DNA of 64,000 bases from Candidatus Abawacabacteria bacterium (lineage in GTDB: Bacteria > Patescibacteriota > Gracilibacteria > RBG-16-42-10): positions 124,001-188,000 of the forward strand of contig JACQZO010000002.1 in assembly GCA_016207805.1 (NCBI GenBank), in the 5' to 3' direction. A program made the translations under genes and the position numbers. This document shows, in pieces, positions 15,334-25,683 of this stretch (position 1 is the first letter of the stretch; each line of letters opens with the position of its first letter). The notes below the pieces were generated by a model that saw only the letters and a list, made by a program, of their open reading frames with translations, had not been told where the DNA came from and did no database searches.

Positions 15334-17511
15334 ATGAAAAAAACTTTGGATACCAATATCAATTATTTGCTTGAGCTCTGTAAGAGTTTTAATCAGAACT
15401 CCAATCTGGCCAAAATACAAGAAGCTTATCTATTTGCTGAGCAAGCTCATAATGGTCAGTTCCGTAAATCGGGTGAGCCCTATGTGACCCATCCATTAGC
15501 TGTTGCAATGCTATTGGCTGAGTTGAAAGTTGATGATGCTACTATTATTGCAGCTTTACTACACGATGTTCCTGAAGATACGAGTGTCTCTATTGAGGAT
15601 GTCGCTGCTCAATTTGGGGAAGATGTCAGTCATCTAGTGGAAGGAGTAACTAAACTTTCGAAAGTAAAATATGTGCTTAATATGGAACAGTATCAGGTTG
15701 ATTGCCTGCGCAAAATGTTCCTTACTCTCTCCCAGGATCTTCGAGTAGTTATTATCAAATTGGCTGATAGGTTGCACAATATGAGAACATTGACGGCTGT
15801 AGCTCCAGAGAAAAGAGTGCGCATTGCCCTGGAAACTATGGAAATCTATGCCCCTTTAGCTGATCGGCTGGGAATCTGGTCTTTTAAATGGGAATTAGAG
15901 GATCTCTGTTTTCGTCATTTATATCCGCTGCAATTTTACAAATTGACTAAAGAGCTTTCTTTAGGCCAATTTGAGCGTGATGAATTAGTCAAAGAGATGA
16001 AAGATGCTCTTGGTGAACAAATTGTTAGCAAACTGCAAATTACTAATTTTGAAGTTTATGGTAGAGCCAAGCATTTGTATTCTATTTTTCGGAAAATGGA
16101 ACGCAAACAAAAGACTTTGTCAGAAATTTATGATTTATTTGCTATTCGAGTCATAGTAGATAAGGTTAGTGACTGTTATGCCGTACTTGGCCTTATTCAT
16201 GAAATGTGGAAACCAAAGGCTGGTAGATTTAAAGACTATATTGCTGCGCCTAAAGTTAATGGCTACCAAAGCTTACATACCACCGTATTTGGTGTTGATG
16301 AAAATTTAATTGAGTTTCAGATTCGTACTAAATCTATGCATGAGCAAGCTGAGTTGGGTTTTGCCGCTCATTGGGCATATAAAGATCAAGGTGGCAGCAA
16401 AGCTGTCAATGAAAAAAATATGGCCTGGTTAGCACGATTAAAAGATTTGCAAGAGAATATTCATGATAATAAAGAATTCATTGAAGGAGTAAAGGTTGAT
16501 TTATTTAACCAACGTATTTTTGTTTTTACCCCACGAGGAGAAGTGAAGGATTTGCCTGAAGGAGCTAATGCTATTGACTTTGCCTTCGCTGTGCATAGTA
16601 ATGTTGGCTATCGCTGTCAGGGGGCTAAAGTGAACGGCAAAATTGTTCGTCTGGAGACTCCGCTAAAAACTGGAGATGTGATAGAGGTACTCACTACCAA
16701 AAATATTATTGGCCCTAAACGTGATTGGCTACGAGTAGCAGCAACGGTACGAGCGCGAAGCCGAATCAAGGCTTGGTTTCGACGTCAAGATCGTGATGCC
16801 AATATGCATTCCGGATTAGAATTACTGGAAAGGGAATTGGCCTTTTTTGGTAAAGGGAAAGTCAGCGACCTGAATGAAGCAAAAAAGAACGATTTGCTCC
16901 AAACATTTACTTCTTATAAGAGTTTTGAAGACTTATTAGTGGCTATTGGTGAGGGGGAAATTTCCCAAAGAACCGTTCTAAAAAAGCTTTTTTCTGAACA
17001 AGAATTGTTACATGGTAAAGTTGTTGCCACTGTTCGCAATGATGAGGTAGAAAAGCCTCAAGTTTACATTCAAGGTGAACGAGATGTAATGATTACCTAC
17101 GCTAAATGTTGTCTTCCTACTCCTCCCGCACCAATTATTGGGTACATTACTCGTGGTCGTGGAGTAACCGTTCATACCACAGACTGTCGTTGTGTTAAAA
17201 ATCTTGCTTTAGATAGATTGGTTCATGCTAGTTGGCTGCACCCTAATGCTGTGACGAAGTACCATGTAATGGTTATTATTGAAGCACAAGATAGGGTTGG
17301 TCTACTGCGTGACATTCTCCAAGAATTAGCTCGTTATAATGTCAATGTGGTAAACTTGCGTATTCACCCTCGAGATGAGCTCGGCAATGTGCGAGATGAA
17401 ATGGTGGTGGAAATAGTCAGTGTTGATCAAATTACCGCAGTGCTAGATTCTATATTGTCCATAACAGGGGTTCTGCGGGCTTATCAAATGGTCGAAGCAC
17501 AAAGTCTATAA
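15334..17511 (+). CDS. rel: Bifunctional (p)ppGpp synthetase/hydrolase (Rel/SpoT family)
   Basis: A 725-residue long RelA/SpoT homologue controlling the stringent response. The HD hydrolase domain has His53 and LLHDVPEDT (His77-Asp78, Glu81-Asp82), so hydrolysis is probably functional. The synthetase domain shows RFKDYIAAPKVNGYQSLHT (about 297-315). A TGS domain (about 395-455, FVFTPRGEVKDLPEGA) and a C-terminal ACT domain (about 650-725, VIIEAQDRVGLLRDI) complete the usual order. A conserved Cys pair (YAKCCLPTPPAPIIGYITRG) marks the zinc-finger/RIS region. Length and all domains are normal. Its stop overlaps the convergent Trm9-like gene by 6 bases. No Shine-Dalgarno; an A-run precedes the ATG. 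Confidence 0.95.
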   Translation: MKKTLDTNINYLLELCKSFNQNSNLAKIQEAYLFAEQAHNGQFRKSGEPYVTHPLAVAMLLAELKVDDATIIAALLHDVPEDTSVSIEDVAAQFGEDVSHLVEGVTKLSKVKYVLNMEQYQVDCLRKMFLTLSQDLRVVIIKLADRLHNMRTLTAVAPEKRVRIALETMEIYAPLADRLGIWSFKWELEDLCFRHLYPLQFYKLTKELSLGQFERDELVKEMKDALGEQIVSKLQITNFEVYGRAKHLYSIFRKMERKQKTLSEIYDLFAIRVIVDKVSDCYAVLGLIHEMWKPKAGRFKDYIAAPKVNGYQSLHTTVFGVDENLIEFQIRTKSMHEQAELGFAAHWAYKDQGGSKAVNEKNMAWLARLKDLQENIHDNKEFIEGVKVDLFNQRIFVFTPRGEVKDLPEGANAIDFAFAVHSNVGYRCQGAKVNGKIVRLETPLKTGDVIEVLTTKNIIGPKRDWLRVAATVRARSRIKAWFRRQDRDANMHSGLELLERELAFFGKGKVSDLNEAKKNDLLQTFTSYKSFEDLLVAIGEGEISQRTVLKKLFSEQELLHGKVVATVRNDEVEKPQVYIQGERDVMITYAKCCLPTPPAPIIGYITRGRGVTVHTTDCRCVKNLALDRLVHASWLHPNAVTKYHVMVIIEAQDRVGLLRDILQELARYNVNVVNLRIHPRDELGNVRDEMVVEIVSVDQITAVLDSILSITGVLRAYQMVEAQSL

Positions 17512-18171
17512 TTTCTCTGCAATAATACATAAATTTCTCGCTTCAGAGCGTGCTACTATAGCTTCTTTATTGCTGTACCAAGCTTCAATAATACGAAAGC
17601 CGCTTTTTTTACAGGTAGTAATTAATTCTGTTTTGGTGAATGCATAGTAAAATCTTTGCTGTTTATTTTCTTGAGCCGTATAGGGTACATAACTATGATG
17701 ATAAGGAGATTTCATAATATACTTGCGGTATTTTGCTTGCCACATATTCCATACTGTAATAAATAACTTGCCTTGAGGGTTGAGTGCTCTATGAACGCGT
17801 TTCAATACCTTGATTTGTTCTTCATTGCTTGCTAGATGGTGTAAGCTGGCAATGAAAAAAGCGCAATCAAAACGGTTACTGCCATAATGATATAGTGTCA
17901 TATCTGCTCTTTCGAAAGTATAATTAGGCCATTTTTGTTTAGCCTCATACAATAAGTCTTCTGCCTGATCAATTCCCAAGTAGGTGCATGATTTGCTTGC
18001 TAAGAGCTCTATTAGTCTGCCATTGCCACAGCCGATATCAATCACATGGCTTTGTTCAGGAATATATGGTAAAAAAGCTTTCAGCTCCGGCCAAATGAAA
18101 CTTCTTGTTTTTGAGAAGTGATCGGCTATAGTGTTGTAGATATTGCGTAAATCTGTTTTGTAATCATTCAT
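17506..18171 (-). CDS. Trm9/ABH8-like tRNA wobble-uridine methyltransferase (putative)
   Basis: A 221-residue class I SAM methyltransferase. The start YNTIADHFSKTRSFIWPEL resembles the conserved opening of eukaryotic Trm9/ALKBH8 methyltransferases (YxxIAxHFxxTRxxxWP). It is followed by motif I VIDIGCGNGR (residues 43-52), the central ASLHHLASNEEQIKVLK and FITVWNMW, and a late aromatic stretch RFYYAFTKTEL. Trm9 methylates 5-carboxymethyluridine at tRNA position 34. This reading is strengthened by the neighbour: the gene is head-to-head with elp3, whose product makes the carboxymethyl group. Trm9 needs Trm112 in yeast; no Trm112 is seen here. The alternative is an unrelated small-molecule methyltransferase. 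Family resemblance is by eye. Confidence 0.7.
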   Translation of the reverse strand: MNDYKTDLRNIYNTIADHFSKTRSFIWPELKAFLPYIPEQSHVIDIGCGNGRLIELLASKSCTYLGIDQAEDLLYEAKQKWPNYTFERADMTLYHYGSNRFDCAFFIASLHHLASNEEQIKVLKRVHRALNPQGKLFITVWNMWQAKYRKYIMKSPYHHSYVPYTAQENKQQRFYYAFTKTELITTCKKSGFRIIEAWYSNKEAIVARSEARNLCIIAEKL

Positions 18172-19854
18172 ATGTCAGCTATTGTACCCCAAAAAGAATA
18201 CCAGAAAATGACGCCAGCGCTCTATGAAGCAGCCGCATTTGTCTTGCAAAAAATTATTTCTGAAGAAGTCACTGATCGAATCAGAATAGACAAGTGGAAA
18301 CGTGAAGCTGCGCGCAAGTTTCAGGTGCCATGTCCAGCTCAAACTATTATTTTGGCTGTATACCGAGATTTAGTAGAAAAAGGTAAATTGGGACGACATG
18401 ACTGGATTAATAAAACCTTGAAGAAGAGTGCGATCAGAACATTGTCAGGAGTGGCACCTATCCCAGTACTTACCAAACCTTATCCTTGTCCTGGTAAGTG
18501 CGTTTATTGTCCCACAGAAGCTGGTGTGCCCAAGAGTTATAATTCCAATGAGCCTGCTGTGATGCGGGCTATTACTGTCAATTGGGATAGTTATCGGCAA
18601 GTAGCAAAACGTCTTTATGCAATGTCTACCGCAGGTCACACTGTGGAGAAAGTAGACTTAATCGTTATGGGGGGCACTTTCTCATTTTTGCCTAGATCAT
18701 ATCAGGCCAGCGTAGTGCGCAAGGCGTTAAAAGCGATGAATGAATTTGTCGTGATGAGAGAGAATCCCAAGCGTTTTACCAAACGTTTTGATTCCAGTAT
18801 TAAAGTTCATACCTCATTGCCAGCAGAAATGTTAAAAAATGAATCTGCAGCTATTCGGTGTATCGGTATTACATTTGAAACCAGGCCAGACTATGTGACT
18901 GAAAATGAAGTGATTCATCTGAGAAAATTAGGTGGCACAAGGATTGAAATAGGTGTGCAAAGTGTATATGACGATGTGAATTTATTAACTAAACGAGGAC
19001 ATGGCAATAAGGAGGCTAAGGAAGCCACATTTTTACTTAAGGAAGCAGGTTTTAAACTGCATTATCACACCATGCCCAATCTTCCTGGTAGTGATTTAAA
19101 GCGTGACCAAGAAATGTACGAAATTCTCTGGAATGATAGCGATTTTAGACCGGATCAAATCAAAATATATCCTTGTGTTGTCACCATTGATGCTGAGCTG
19201 AAAGATTGGTTTGATAGGGGAGAGTATCACACCTACTCAGATGAAGAGTTGATTAATATGCTGACTGAGGTAAAGAAAAATGTGCCCTATTGGGTACGAA
19301 TTGTGCGTTTAGGAAGAGATATTCCCCAGCCCAATATTTTGGATGGTAGTCACTACACCAACTTCCGTGAGTTAGTACAAGCAGCAATGAAGAAAAAAGG
19401 GTATATATGCCGGTGTATTCGGTGTCGAGAAGTGCGTGATCGTGCGCATGATATTACCCAGGCTGAGTTATTTGTTGAAGAATATATTGCCTCTCAGGGA
19501 AAAGAATATTTTATTAGTATAGAGTCAAAAGATAGATCAATATTGTATGCCCATTTGCGTTTGCGTATTCCCTATCACACATTGGCAGGGAAAAAACATT
19601 TTATTCGTGAACTTACCGATAGCGCACTGATTCGCGAAGTTCATACCTATGGTGAAGCTGTTCCTTTGGAAGAAAGACGTAGTGGGGCTGCTCAACATAT
19701 TGGCTTTGGTCGTATGATGATGGATAAAGTGGAACAAATATTACAGCGGGAAAAAATCAAAAAGATAGCTGTGATTAGCGGTGTAGGAGTTAGAGGATAC
19801 TATCGAAAGTTAGGATATGAACTTGAGGGTACATATATGGTGAAAAAAATATAG
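18172..19854 (+). CDS. elp3: Elp3: tRNA U34 carboxymethyl transferase, radical SAM + GNAT
   Basis: A 560-residue protein with the two domains of Elp3. The radical-SAM part has the cluster motif CPGKCVYC (Cys106, 110, 113) and the expected downstream stretches (KVDLIVMGGTFSFLP, RCIGITFETRPDY, VQSVYDDVNLLTKRGH). The C-terminal acetyltransferase domain (about 410-560) has GAAQHIGFGRMMMDKVEQI and GVGVRGYYRKLGYE. Elp3 uses acetyl-CoA and SAM to make 5-carboxymethyluridine at the tRNA wobble position. Bacterial copies exist but are uncommon, and act without the Elp1/2 partners of eukaryotes. The ATG directly abuts the divergent Trm9-like ATG (CATATG at 18169-18174). An in-frame ATG at 18208 could be the real start and would leave room for a promoter. 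Confidence 0.93.
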   Translation: MSAIVPQKEYQKMTPALYEAAAFVLQKIISEEVTDRIRIDKWKREAARKFQVPCPAQTIILAVYRDLVEKGKLGRHDWINKTLKKSAIRTLSGVAPIPVLTKPYPCPGKCVYCPTEAGVPKSYNSNEPAVMRAITVNWDSYRQVAKRLYAMSTAGHTVEKVDLIVMGGTFSFLPRSYQASVVRKALKAMNEFVVMRENPKRFTKRFDSSIKVHTSLPAEMLKNESAAIRCIGITFETRPDYVTENEVIHLRKLGGTRIEIGVQSVYDDVNLLTKRGHGNKEAKEATFLLKEAGFKLHYHTMPNLPGSDLKRDQEMYEILWNDSDFRPDQIKIYPCVVTIDAELKDWFDRGEYHTYSDEELINMLTEVKKNVPYWVRIVRLGRDIPQPNILDGSHYTNFRELVQAAMKKKGYICRCIRCREVRDRAHDITQAELFVEEYIASQGKEYFISIESKDRSILYAHLRLRIPYHTLAGKKHFIRELTDSALIREVHTYGEAVPLEERRSGAAQHIGFGRMMMDKVEQILQREKIKKIAVISGVGVRGYYRKLGYELEGTYMVKKI

Positions 19855-19945
19855 GAGCAATAATGTTTGCCCCTGGGGGCCCATGTTTAGTTGTCTTTTC
19901 ATTTTTATTTCGCTATCTATCTAAGATTGATTCAGGTATCGATCT

Positions 19946-20590
19946 ATGTCTGTTTGGGATCTAGTTTTTCCACCTCGTTGTGTTCACTGTAATAAAGTTT
20001 CGCATTGGCTATGCGAAAGTTGCCAGCAATACTTCAACAAACATTTCCATACTCAAGTGCATGCAGTGATATTACCTAGTTTGAATCAGGTTTTTATTAG
20101 CTGCTATGATTATTCCCATACCATCAGTCGCTTACTCTATGCCTGGAAATATAGACGTTGGTATGGGGCTGGAGAATATTTAAAAAAGTTAATTCTTGCT
20201 GCTTATAGTGAAGCATTTGGCACTACAGAAAGAACACTTTGTGTGCCGGTGCCCATTCATCGCCAAAGATTGCGGGATCGTGGTTTTGATCAAACTAAAG
20301 AATTACTAGACATGTTAGTTGAACAATCTCCCGACATATGCCAACAACTACTGATTCGTACCAAGAATACTCGTACCCAAGTTGGTTTAAACAGGGTGGC
20401 AAGACAACAGAACGTGAAAAGAGCATTTATGCCCAATATCACTAATAAGTTTCTCCATCAATGCGATTATCGTATTGTTTTGATCGATGATATTTTAACT
20501 ACCGGTTCAACTCTGCAAGAATGTGCGGCTCTGCTGCGCCAAATTGGTTTTTCTCACATAGATGCACTAGTCTTACAAAGAGGTACATAG
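19946..20590 (+). CDS. comF: ComF-family phosphoribosyltransferase-like protein
   Basis: A 214-residue protein with the ComF/ComFC layout. An N-terminal zinc ribbon has Cys12, Cys15, Cys23 and Cys26 (FPPRCVHCNKVSHWLCESC). A type I phosphoribosyltransferase domain follows, with CVPVPIHRQRLRDRGFDQTK and the PRPP loop VLIDDILTTGSTL. In competent bacteria ComF proteins assist DNA uptake across the membrane, probably with a helicase partner, though many bacteria keep them without known competence. The 91 bases before it hold no clear promoter. Together with the ComEC-like protein at 3085 and radC it hints at DNA transformation, but no ComEA or full ComEC is in the window. Confidence 0.9.
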   Translation: MSVWDLVFPPRCVHCNKVSHWLCESCQQYFNKHFHTQVHAVILPSLNQVFISCYDYSHTISRLLYAWKYRRWYGAGEYLKKLILAAYSEAFGTTERTLCVPVPIHRQRLRDRGFDQTKELLDMLVEQSPDICQQLLIRTKNTRTQVGLNRVARQQNVKRAFMPNITNKFLHQCDYRIVLIDDILTTGSTLQECAALLRQIGFSHIDALVLQRGT

Positions 20591-20666
20591 TGCCATGTTG
20601 TTCAGGATCTATTTTCTGACGTCTTGCTTAATTTTATGTTACTTTATCATTGGTTAGAAGTTGCCT

Positions 20667-22311
<1,645 letters not shown>

Positions 22312-22312
22312 G

Positions 22313-22479
22313 AATTCTGAATGCGGTCCTTCGGCGAGCTCAGGATGACGGCTGAGTGCTGAATTAAAGCAGGAAGCTGTGCCCCTTTTAGTCTAACTAA
22401 AAAAGGGCATACCTTATGGCTTGTGCAATAACTTTTGCTCTATTGTCCATTCCGAATTCAGAATTCAGCATTCAGAATT
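22313..22479. repeat. Heptamer-repeat element copy 1 (inverted arms)
   Basis: Left arm AATTCTG AATGCGG starts at 22313. The right arm CCGAATT CAGAATT CAGCATT CAGAATT covers 22452-22479 and is the reverse complement type of the left. The arms enclose about 130 bases including GCAGGAAGCT, which also occurs inside the copy at 28654. The right arm runs into prsW and supplies its stop codon (TGA on the minus strand at 22474-22472). The same family is seen at 28654 and 44621. Confidence 0.75.
22380..22409. terminator. Probable bidirectional terminator between tgt and prsW
   Basis: TGCCCCTTTTAGT and ACTAAAAAAGGGCA pair around a CTA loop, with one mismatch and one bulge. The T-run on one arm and A-run on the other would work in both directions between these convergent genes. 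It lies inside the repeat element. Confidence 0.5.
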
Positions 22480-23482
22480 TCTTCTGTAGTTCTTTCCTAA
22501 TCTCACTGCGGGCTTCTTTTTCGAGATCGTATACTTTTAAGTTCTTGTCTACATGCAGCTCATGCATGATGATGGCAAATTCTGCTATGATCATTGGCGC
22601 GATGAGAAAGCTGACATCGAGATGGAGGAAAATATTGTAAGTTGCGTGTAGTACTACTGCTACTAGCAATCCTTCTGCAATTAATTCTTCCTGACGGATA
22701 TGAACACTTCTTGGTAAAGGAAATGTCCTTTTTTGCCAGAGCATTTTTAGTCTATGGACTCGAGTTTTGACTCCTTCAAAAAGTAAATACTGGCGAAGCT
22801 TTTTTTTCTCGCTTATTTCTGCTTCTAATCCAATAATTTTAGCCCGACCATAATAATAACCTAGAAATCCAGAAAATAAGGTATGTACAAGCATAGTGCC
22901 GAAGTTTCGGGCCGCTACCACTTGGACAAAGCTCATATTACTCATGAGTAGCCAAAAGTTGTTTAGTCCATCAGGGGCAAAGTTCTCAGCAGCTACAGTA
23001 AAGTAAGCGATATTTTCAATATAAGCGAAGCCTAGAGCTCCAGCTACAGCATACTCGATTCCATCCACGATACGGTTGAAAGCAACCTGATGATCATTAA
23101 CGCTTCTAATAATAAAAAACTTAGCATATTCCTCTAATGCACCCATAAAGATAAATCCTAAGGCAATTAAAGGAATGTGATTGGCAATGGTAGCTTGGTC
23201 TACAAATTGGCTTAAATCAAAATTGAGAAAGCTCTTCAGTAAATAATTGATACCCAATACTGGTAATACTGCAAACATGCCAAAAATAAAAGTGATAGCC
23301 ATTTGGCGGCTATCTTCTTTGTCCATGAAAACCTGGCGATAATAGAGCCACAGCCAAAACAGTGCAGGTATCAGTGCTCCAGTACCAAGCAGCACCAATA
23401 ATCCTGGATGACTCCCAATCCAAGCTAGCAAGCTGTATGACCAAGTGAAAAAATCCTGAAAAGCTGTGCTGAGTGCGGGCAT
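22472..23482 (-). CDS. prsW: PrsW-family intramembrane metalloprotease
   Basis: A 336-residue polytopic membrane protein. The PrsW signatures are all present: ALEEYAKFF (Glu117-Glu118), GFAYIENIAYF (Glu156-Asn157) and VHTLFSGFLGYYYG (His200), set in membrane helices. PrsW in Bacillus subtilis cuts an anti-sigma factor at site 1; in other bacteria the targets are unknown. No anti-sigma/sigma pair is nearby. The N-terminus has extra membrane segments (about 10-48), and the C-terminal part after about 215 has a charged segment and two more hydrophobic stretches. The final residues and stop codon lie in a heptamer-repeat arm, so the C-terminus may have been altered by the repeat. Confidence 0.9.
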   Translation of the reverse strand: MPALSTAFQDFFTWSYSLLAWIGSHPGLLVLLGTGALIPALFWLWLYYRQVFMDKEDSRQMAITFIFGMFAVLPVLGINYLLKSFLNFDLSQFVDQATIANHIPLIALGFIFMGALEEYAKFFIIRSVNDHQVAFNRIVDGIEYAVAGALGFAYIENIAYFTVAAENFAPDGLNNFWLLMSNMSFVQVVAARNFGTMLVHTLFSGFLGYYYGRAKIIGLEAEISEKKKLRQYLLFEGVKTRVHRLKMLWQKRTFPLPRSVHIRQEELIAEGLLVAVVLHATYNIFLHLDVSFLIAPMIIAEFAIIMHELHVDKNLKVYDLEKEARSEIRKELQKKF

Positions 23483-23522
23483 TTTTGTTTCTGTTCATTA
23501 CTTATTATACATGATAAAGATA

Positions 23523-23551
23523 TGGACAACTACAGGTTATCTTCGTACAAT
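23523..23551 (+). promoter_or_regulatory. Promoter of RNase P RNA
   Basis: TGGACA, a 17-base spacer, then TACAAT at 23546-23551: a near-consensus sigma-70 promoter. Transcription would begin about 23557-23558, exactly where the P1 helix of the RNA starts, so each call supports the other. Confidence 0.8.
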
Positions 23552-23556
23552 CACCC

Positions 23557-23944
23557 TGCTTCTATTGGACAGACTATTGCTCGCCTAGGCGAGAGGAAAG
23601 TCCGGACAGCAGCTAAGCACCATAATTCCTAACGGGAATCATCTGACCGTATATGTAAAGGGTCAGGTAGGGAAAGTACCACAGAGACAATACTACCCTG
23701 TGTTGTCAAAATGCAGGGGAAAGGTGAAAAGTCTGCCTCAGGTAGAACATCCTGTGTGAACAGGAAGTGTGGGTAAACCCTATGGGCTGCAAGGTGGGAT
23801 GGTGGAAAAAGGATCACTTCGCTTAGCAGGTCTTTTTTCACCCACTGCTTGATCCCAACTGCAAAGTTGGGGCTAGATAGATAATAGTCATTCTGTAGCC
23901 CGTAAGGGCGAGCAGGAAACAGAATCCGGCTTACCATAGAAGCA
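23557..23944 (+). ncRNA. rnpB: RNase P RNA (class A type)
   Basis: The catalytic RNA that trims tRNA 5' ends. GAGGAAAGTCCGGAC near 23591 is the conserved CR I region, and ACAGAATCCGGCTTAC near 23920 is the conserved 3' part. The 5' TGCTTCTAT (23557-23565) pairs perfectly with ATAGAAGCA (23936-23944) as P1, which fixes both ends. GGTAAACCC and GGGATGGTGG near 23770-23805 are other typical stretches. Length about 388 nt fits bacterial type A. Antisense reading frames here are spurious. Confidence 0.95.
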
Positions 23945-23950
23945 TCAAGA

Positions 23951-23978
23951 ATTACAAATTACAAATCACAAATGAGGA
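23951..23978. repeat. Heptamer repeat (ATTACAA type)
   Basis: ATTACAA ATTACAA ATCACAA ATGAGGA: four 7-base units right after rnpB. The last unit overlaps the first possible ATG of the next gene. Confidence 0.7.
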
Positions 23979-25411
23979 GGTGGCGTGAGGCGATGAAAAC
24001 TTGGTGGCAGGCCCAGAATCCTTGGTATCTTGGTGGCTGTGCTTTATTAGTTTTAGCAGCAATATTAAGAGCGCTTTTTTTGTCCTCGCCCCAAATGCCT
24101 GTATTTGATGAGGTGCATTTTCCTTATTTTGCTCAACGCTATCTTGCCGGTCAGCCTTTTTTTGATATTCATCCACCTTTAGCAAAGTGGTTAATAGCAC
24201 TCTCTGAATGGTTATTTGGTTATAATCAGTCTGCTGACTATAGCTTGGCTGTGGCAGGTGCTGGTGCTACAGACTATTTTACCCGCATTATTCCTACCAT
24301 TCTCGGTAACTTTTCCTTCAGTTGGCGCTTTATGCCATATCTTTTTGGCATGGGGTTTCTGTTAGTAATTTGGCAACTGGCTTGGCATATTACCAAATCA
24401 TATCAAGCAGCTTTTTTCGCCTTGTTACTGGTTAGTACTGATAGTTTGCTTTTTGTTTATGGTCGTACAGGACTTATGGATGGGATTATGTATTTTTTTG
24501 TTTTTGCCGCTTTTCTTGCTTGTGTGCTTGCCTTAAAGCAACGCAAAGTTTTTAGGCAAGTAGGGTACTTGCTGTTAGCTGGAGTGTTATCTGGTTTGGC
24601 TATGTCGGTGAAGTGGCTCGGTATGGCAGCTCTTATTTTGTGCTTTTTCTGGTTGCTTTTCCATTTCCAAAAGATTCATAAACCAAGGGGGCTGATTGCT
24701 GTTTTGGCAGCTCTGATCTTGGCCGTCAGTACCTATCTGTTTAGCTTCATTGGTGAAACAAACAATTGGCAACAATTAGCTATCGATGTGAATCAGCCAA
24801 CGCATTCTTATTGGGATAAGCTTTATCAATGGCATGATCAATCTTTTCTATTCAATAAAAATCTCAAGGATTCCCATCCTTATGGTTCTACTTGGTGGAG
24901 CTGGCCACTGATGCTACGTCCATTACTTTATTACTATGAACAAGTAGATCCCATAACCTTTACTCCAGCCCGAGATCTCCTTACCCAGACTCCTTTAAGT
25001 GTTTGTACCAGTGACGGTAGTTGTTGGGTGCGACTAATTGCCGCTATAGGCAATCCTATTATTTGGTGGTGTTCATTTGTTTCATTCTTGATCACGTTCT
25101 TTTTCATCTGGCCCAAGAAATCATGGCAATGGGCTTTGCTTCTTAGTAGTATTGTCATGTATTTACCGTGGCTATTTATTGGTCGCGTATCATTCCTCTA
25201 TTACTTCATGGGGGTGGCAATCGTATGGCAAGTTTTGTTGGCCTTGAATTTGTGGGAGTGGTACAAAAAGCCATCTGGTAAAATAGCCGTGCCAGTATTG
25301 TTGGTACTAGCAGCCGTGTGGTTTTTCTTGGCCTATCCTGTACTCACAGCTACTCCAATTCCAGCCTGGTATATTCCTAAAGTACTATGGTTTCCCAGCT
25401 GGAGAACCTAA
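23972..25411 (+). CDS. PMT-family (GT39) protein O-mannosyltransferase-like membrane enzyme
   Basis: A 479-residue protein with about ten to eleven membrane helices. The first external loop has MPVFDEVHFPYFAQRYLAG and FFDIHPPLAKWLIAL, the signature of dolichyl/polyprenyl-phosphate-mannose protein mannosyltransferases (catalytic Asp-Glu). Further family stretches are YGRTGLMDGIMYFF and GLAMSVKWLG. Such enzymes add mannose from a lipid carrier to Ser/Thr of exported proteins; Ser/Thr-rich secreted proteins elsewhere in the window could be targets (inference). A GAGGAGG motif at 23975-23981, rare in this genome, lies 11 bases before an in-frame ATG at 23993, which may be the true start, seven residues downstream. 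Confidence 0.88.
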   Translation: MRRWREAMKTWWQAQNPWYLGGCALLVLAAILRALFLSSPQMPVFDEVHFPYFAQRYLAGQPFFDIHPPLAKWLIALSEWLFGYNQSADYSLAVAGAGATDYFTRIIPTILGNFSFSWRFMPYLFGMGFLLVIWQLAWHITKSYQAAFFALLLVSTDSLLFVYGRTGLMDGIMYFFVFAAFLACVLALKQRKVFRQVGYLLLAGVLSGLAMSVKWLGMAALILCFFWLLFHFQKIHKPRGLIAVLAALILAVSTYLFSFIGETNNWQQLAIDVNQPTHSYWDKLYQWHDQSFLFNKNLKDSHPYGSTWWSWPLMLRPLLYYYEQVDPITFTPARDLLTQTPLSVCTSDGSCWVRLIAAIGNPIIWWCSFVSFLITFFFIWPKKSWQWALLLSSIVMYLPWLFIGRVSFLYYFMGVAIVWQVLLALNLWEWYKKPSGKIAVPVLLVLAAVWFFLAYPVLTATPIPAWYIPKVLWFPSWRT

Positions 25412-25591
25412 CATGATGAACTGTTGTTGATTGTTGAAGATTCTCTAAAAACATGGCGTGCCTGCGTGTATTAACACTTCAGCAGCCTAGCACTGCGCTC
25501 ACTCAGCGGAGAGCATTATCTGCGAACAAGCAGACATATCAAACTAACCTTCAGAGATGGCTCCGCCAGCCGAAGCTCTCCGAGCGCAGGC

Positions 25592-25666
25592 TGGTGACCC
25601 TGAGAAGAATCGAACTTCTATCTAGGCCTTAGGAGTGCCTTGTTCTATCCATTGAACTACAGGGTC
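25592..25666 (-). tRNA. tRNA-Arg (anticodon CCU)
   Basis: On the minus strand the acceptor arms GACCCTG and CAGGGTC pair fully, with discriminator A and an encoded CCA. The D-arm GTTCAATGGATAGAAC, anticodon loop CTCCTAA (anticodon CCU) and T-arm AAGTTCGATTCTT are all present. The anticodon stem has an A/G mismatch at its closing pair. It lies just downstream of the mreB operon on the same strand. The roughly 180 bases between it and the PMT gene stop hold nothing recognisable. Confidence 0.93.
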
Positions 25667-25683
25667 AGATGTAAGTAGGGCAA

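Noticed and set aside
19869-19882. Hairpin GCCC-CTGG-GGGC after elp3 as a terminator
   Set aside because: The stem is only 4 bp and no T-run follows closely; too weak to call.
23629-24200. Open frames antisense to RNase P RNA and to the start of the PMT gene
   Set aside because: The RNA structure and conserved RNase P motifs explain the first; the PMT signature explains the second.
25421-25445. Possible further heptamer repeat (GTTGTTG ATTGTTG AAGATTC)
   Set aside because: Only two to three loose units; not distinguishable from chance.
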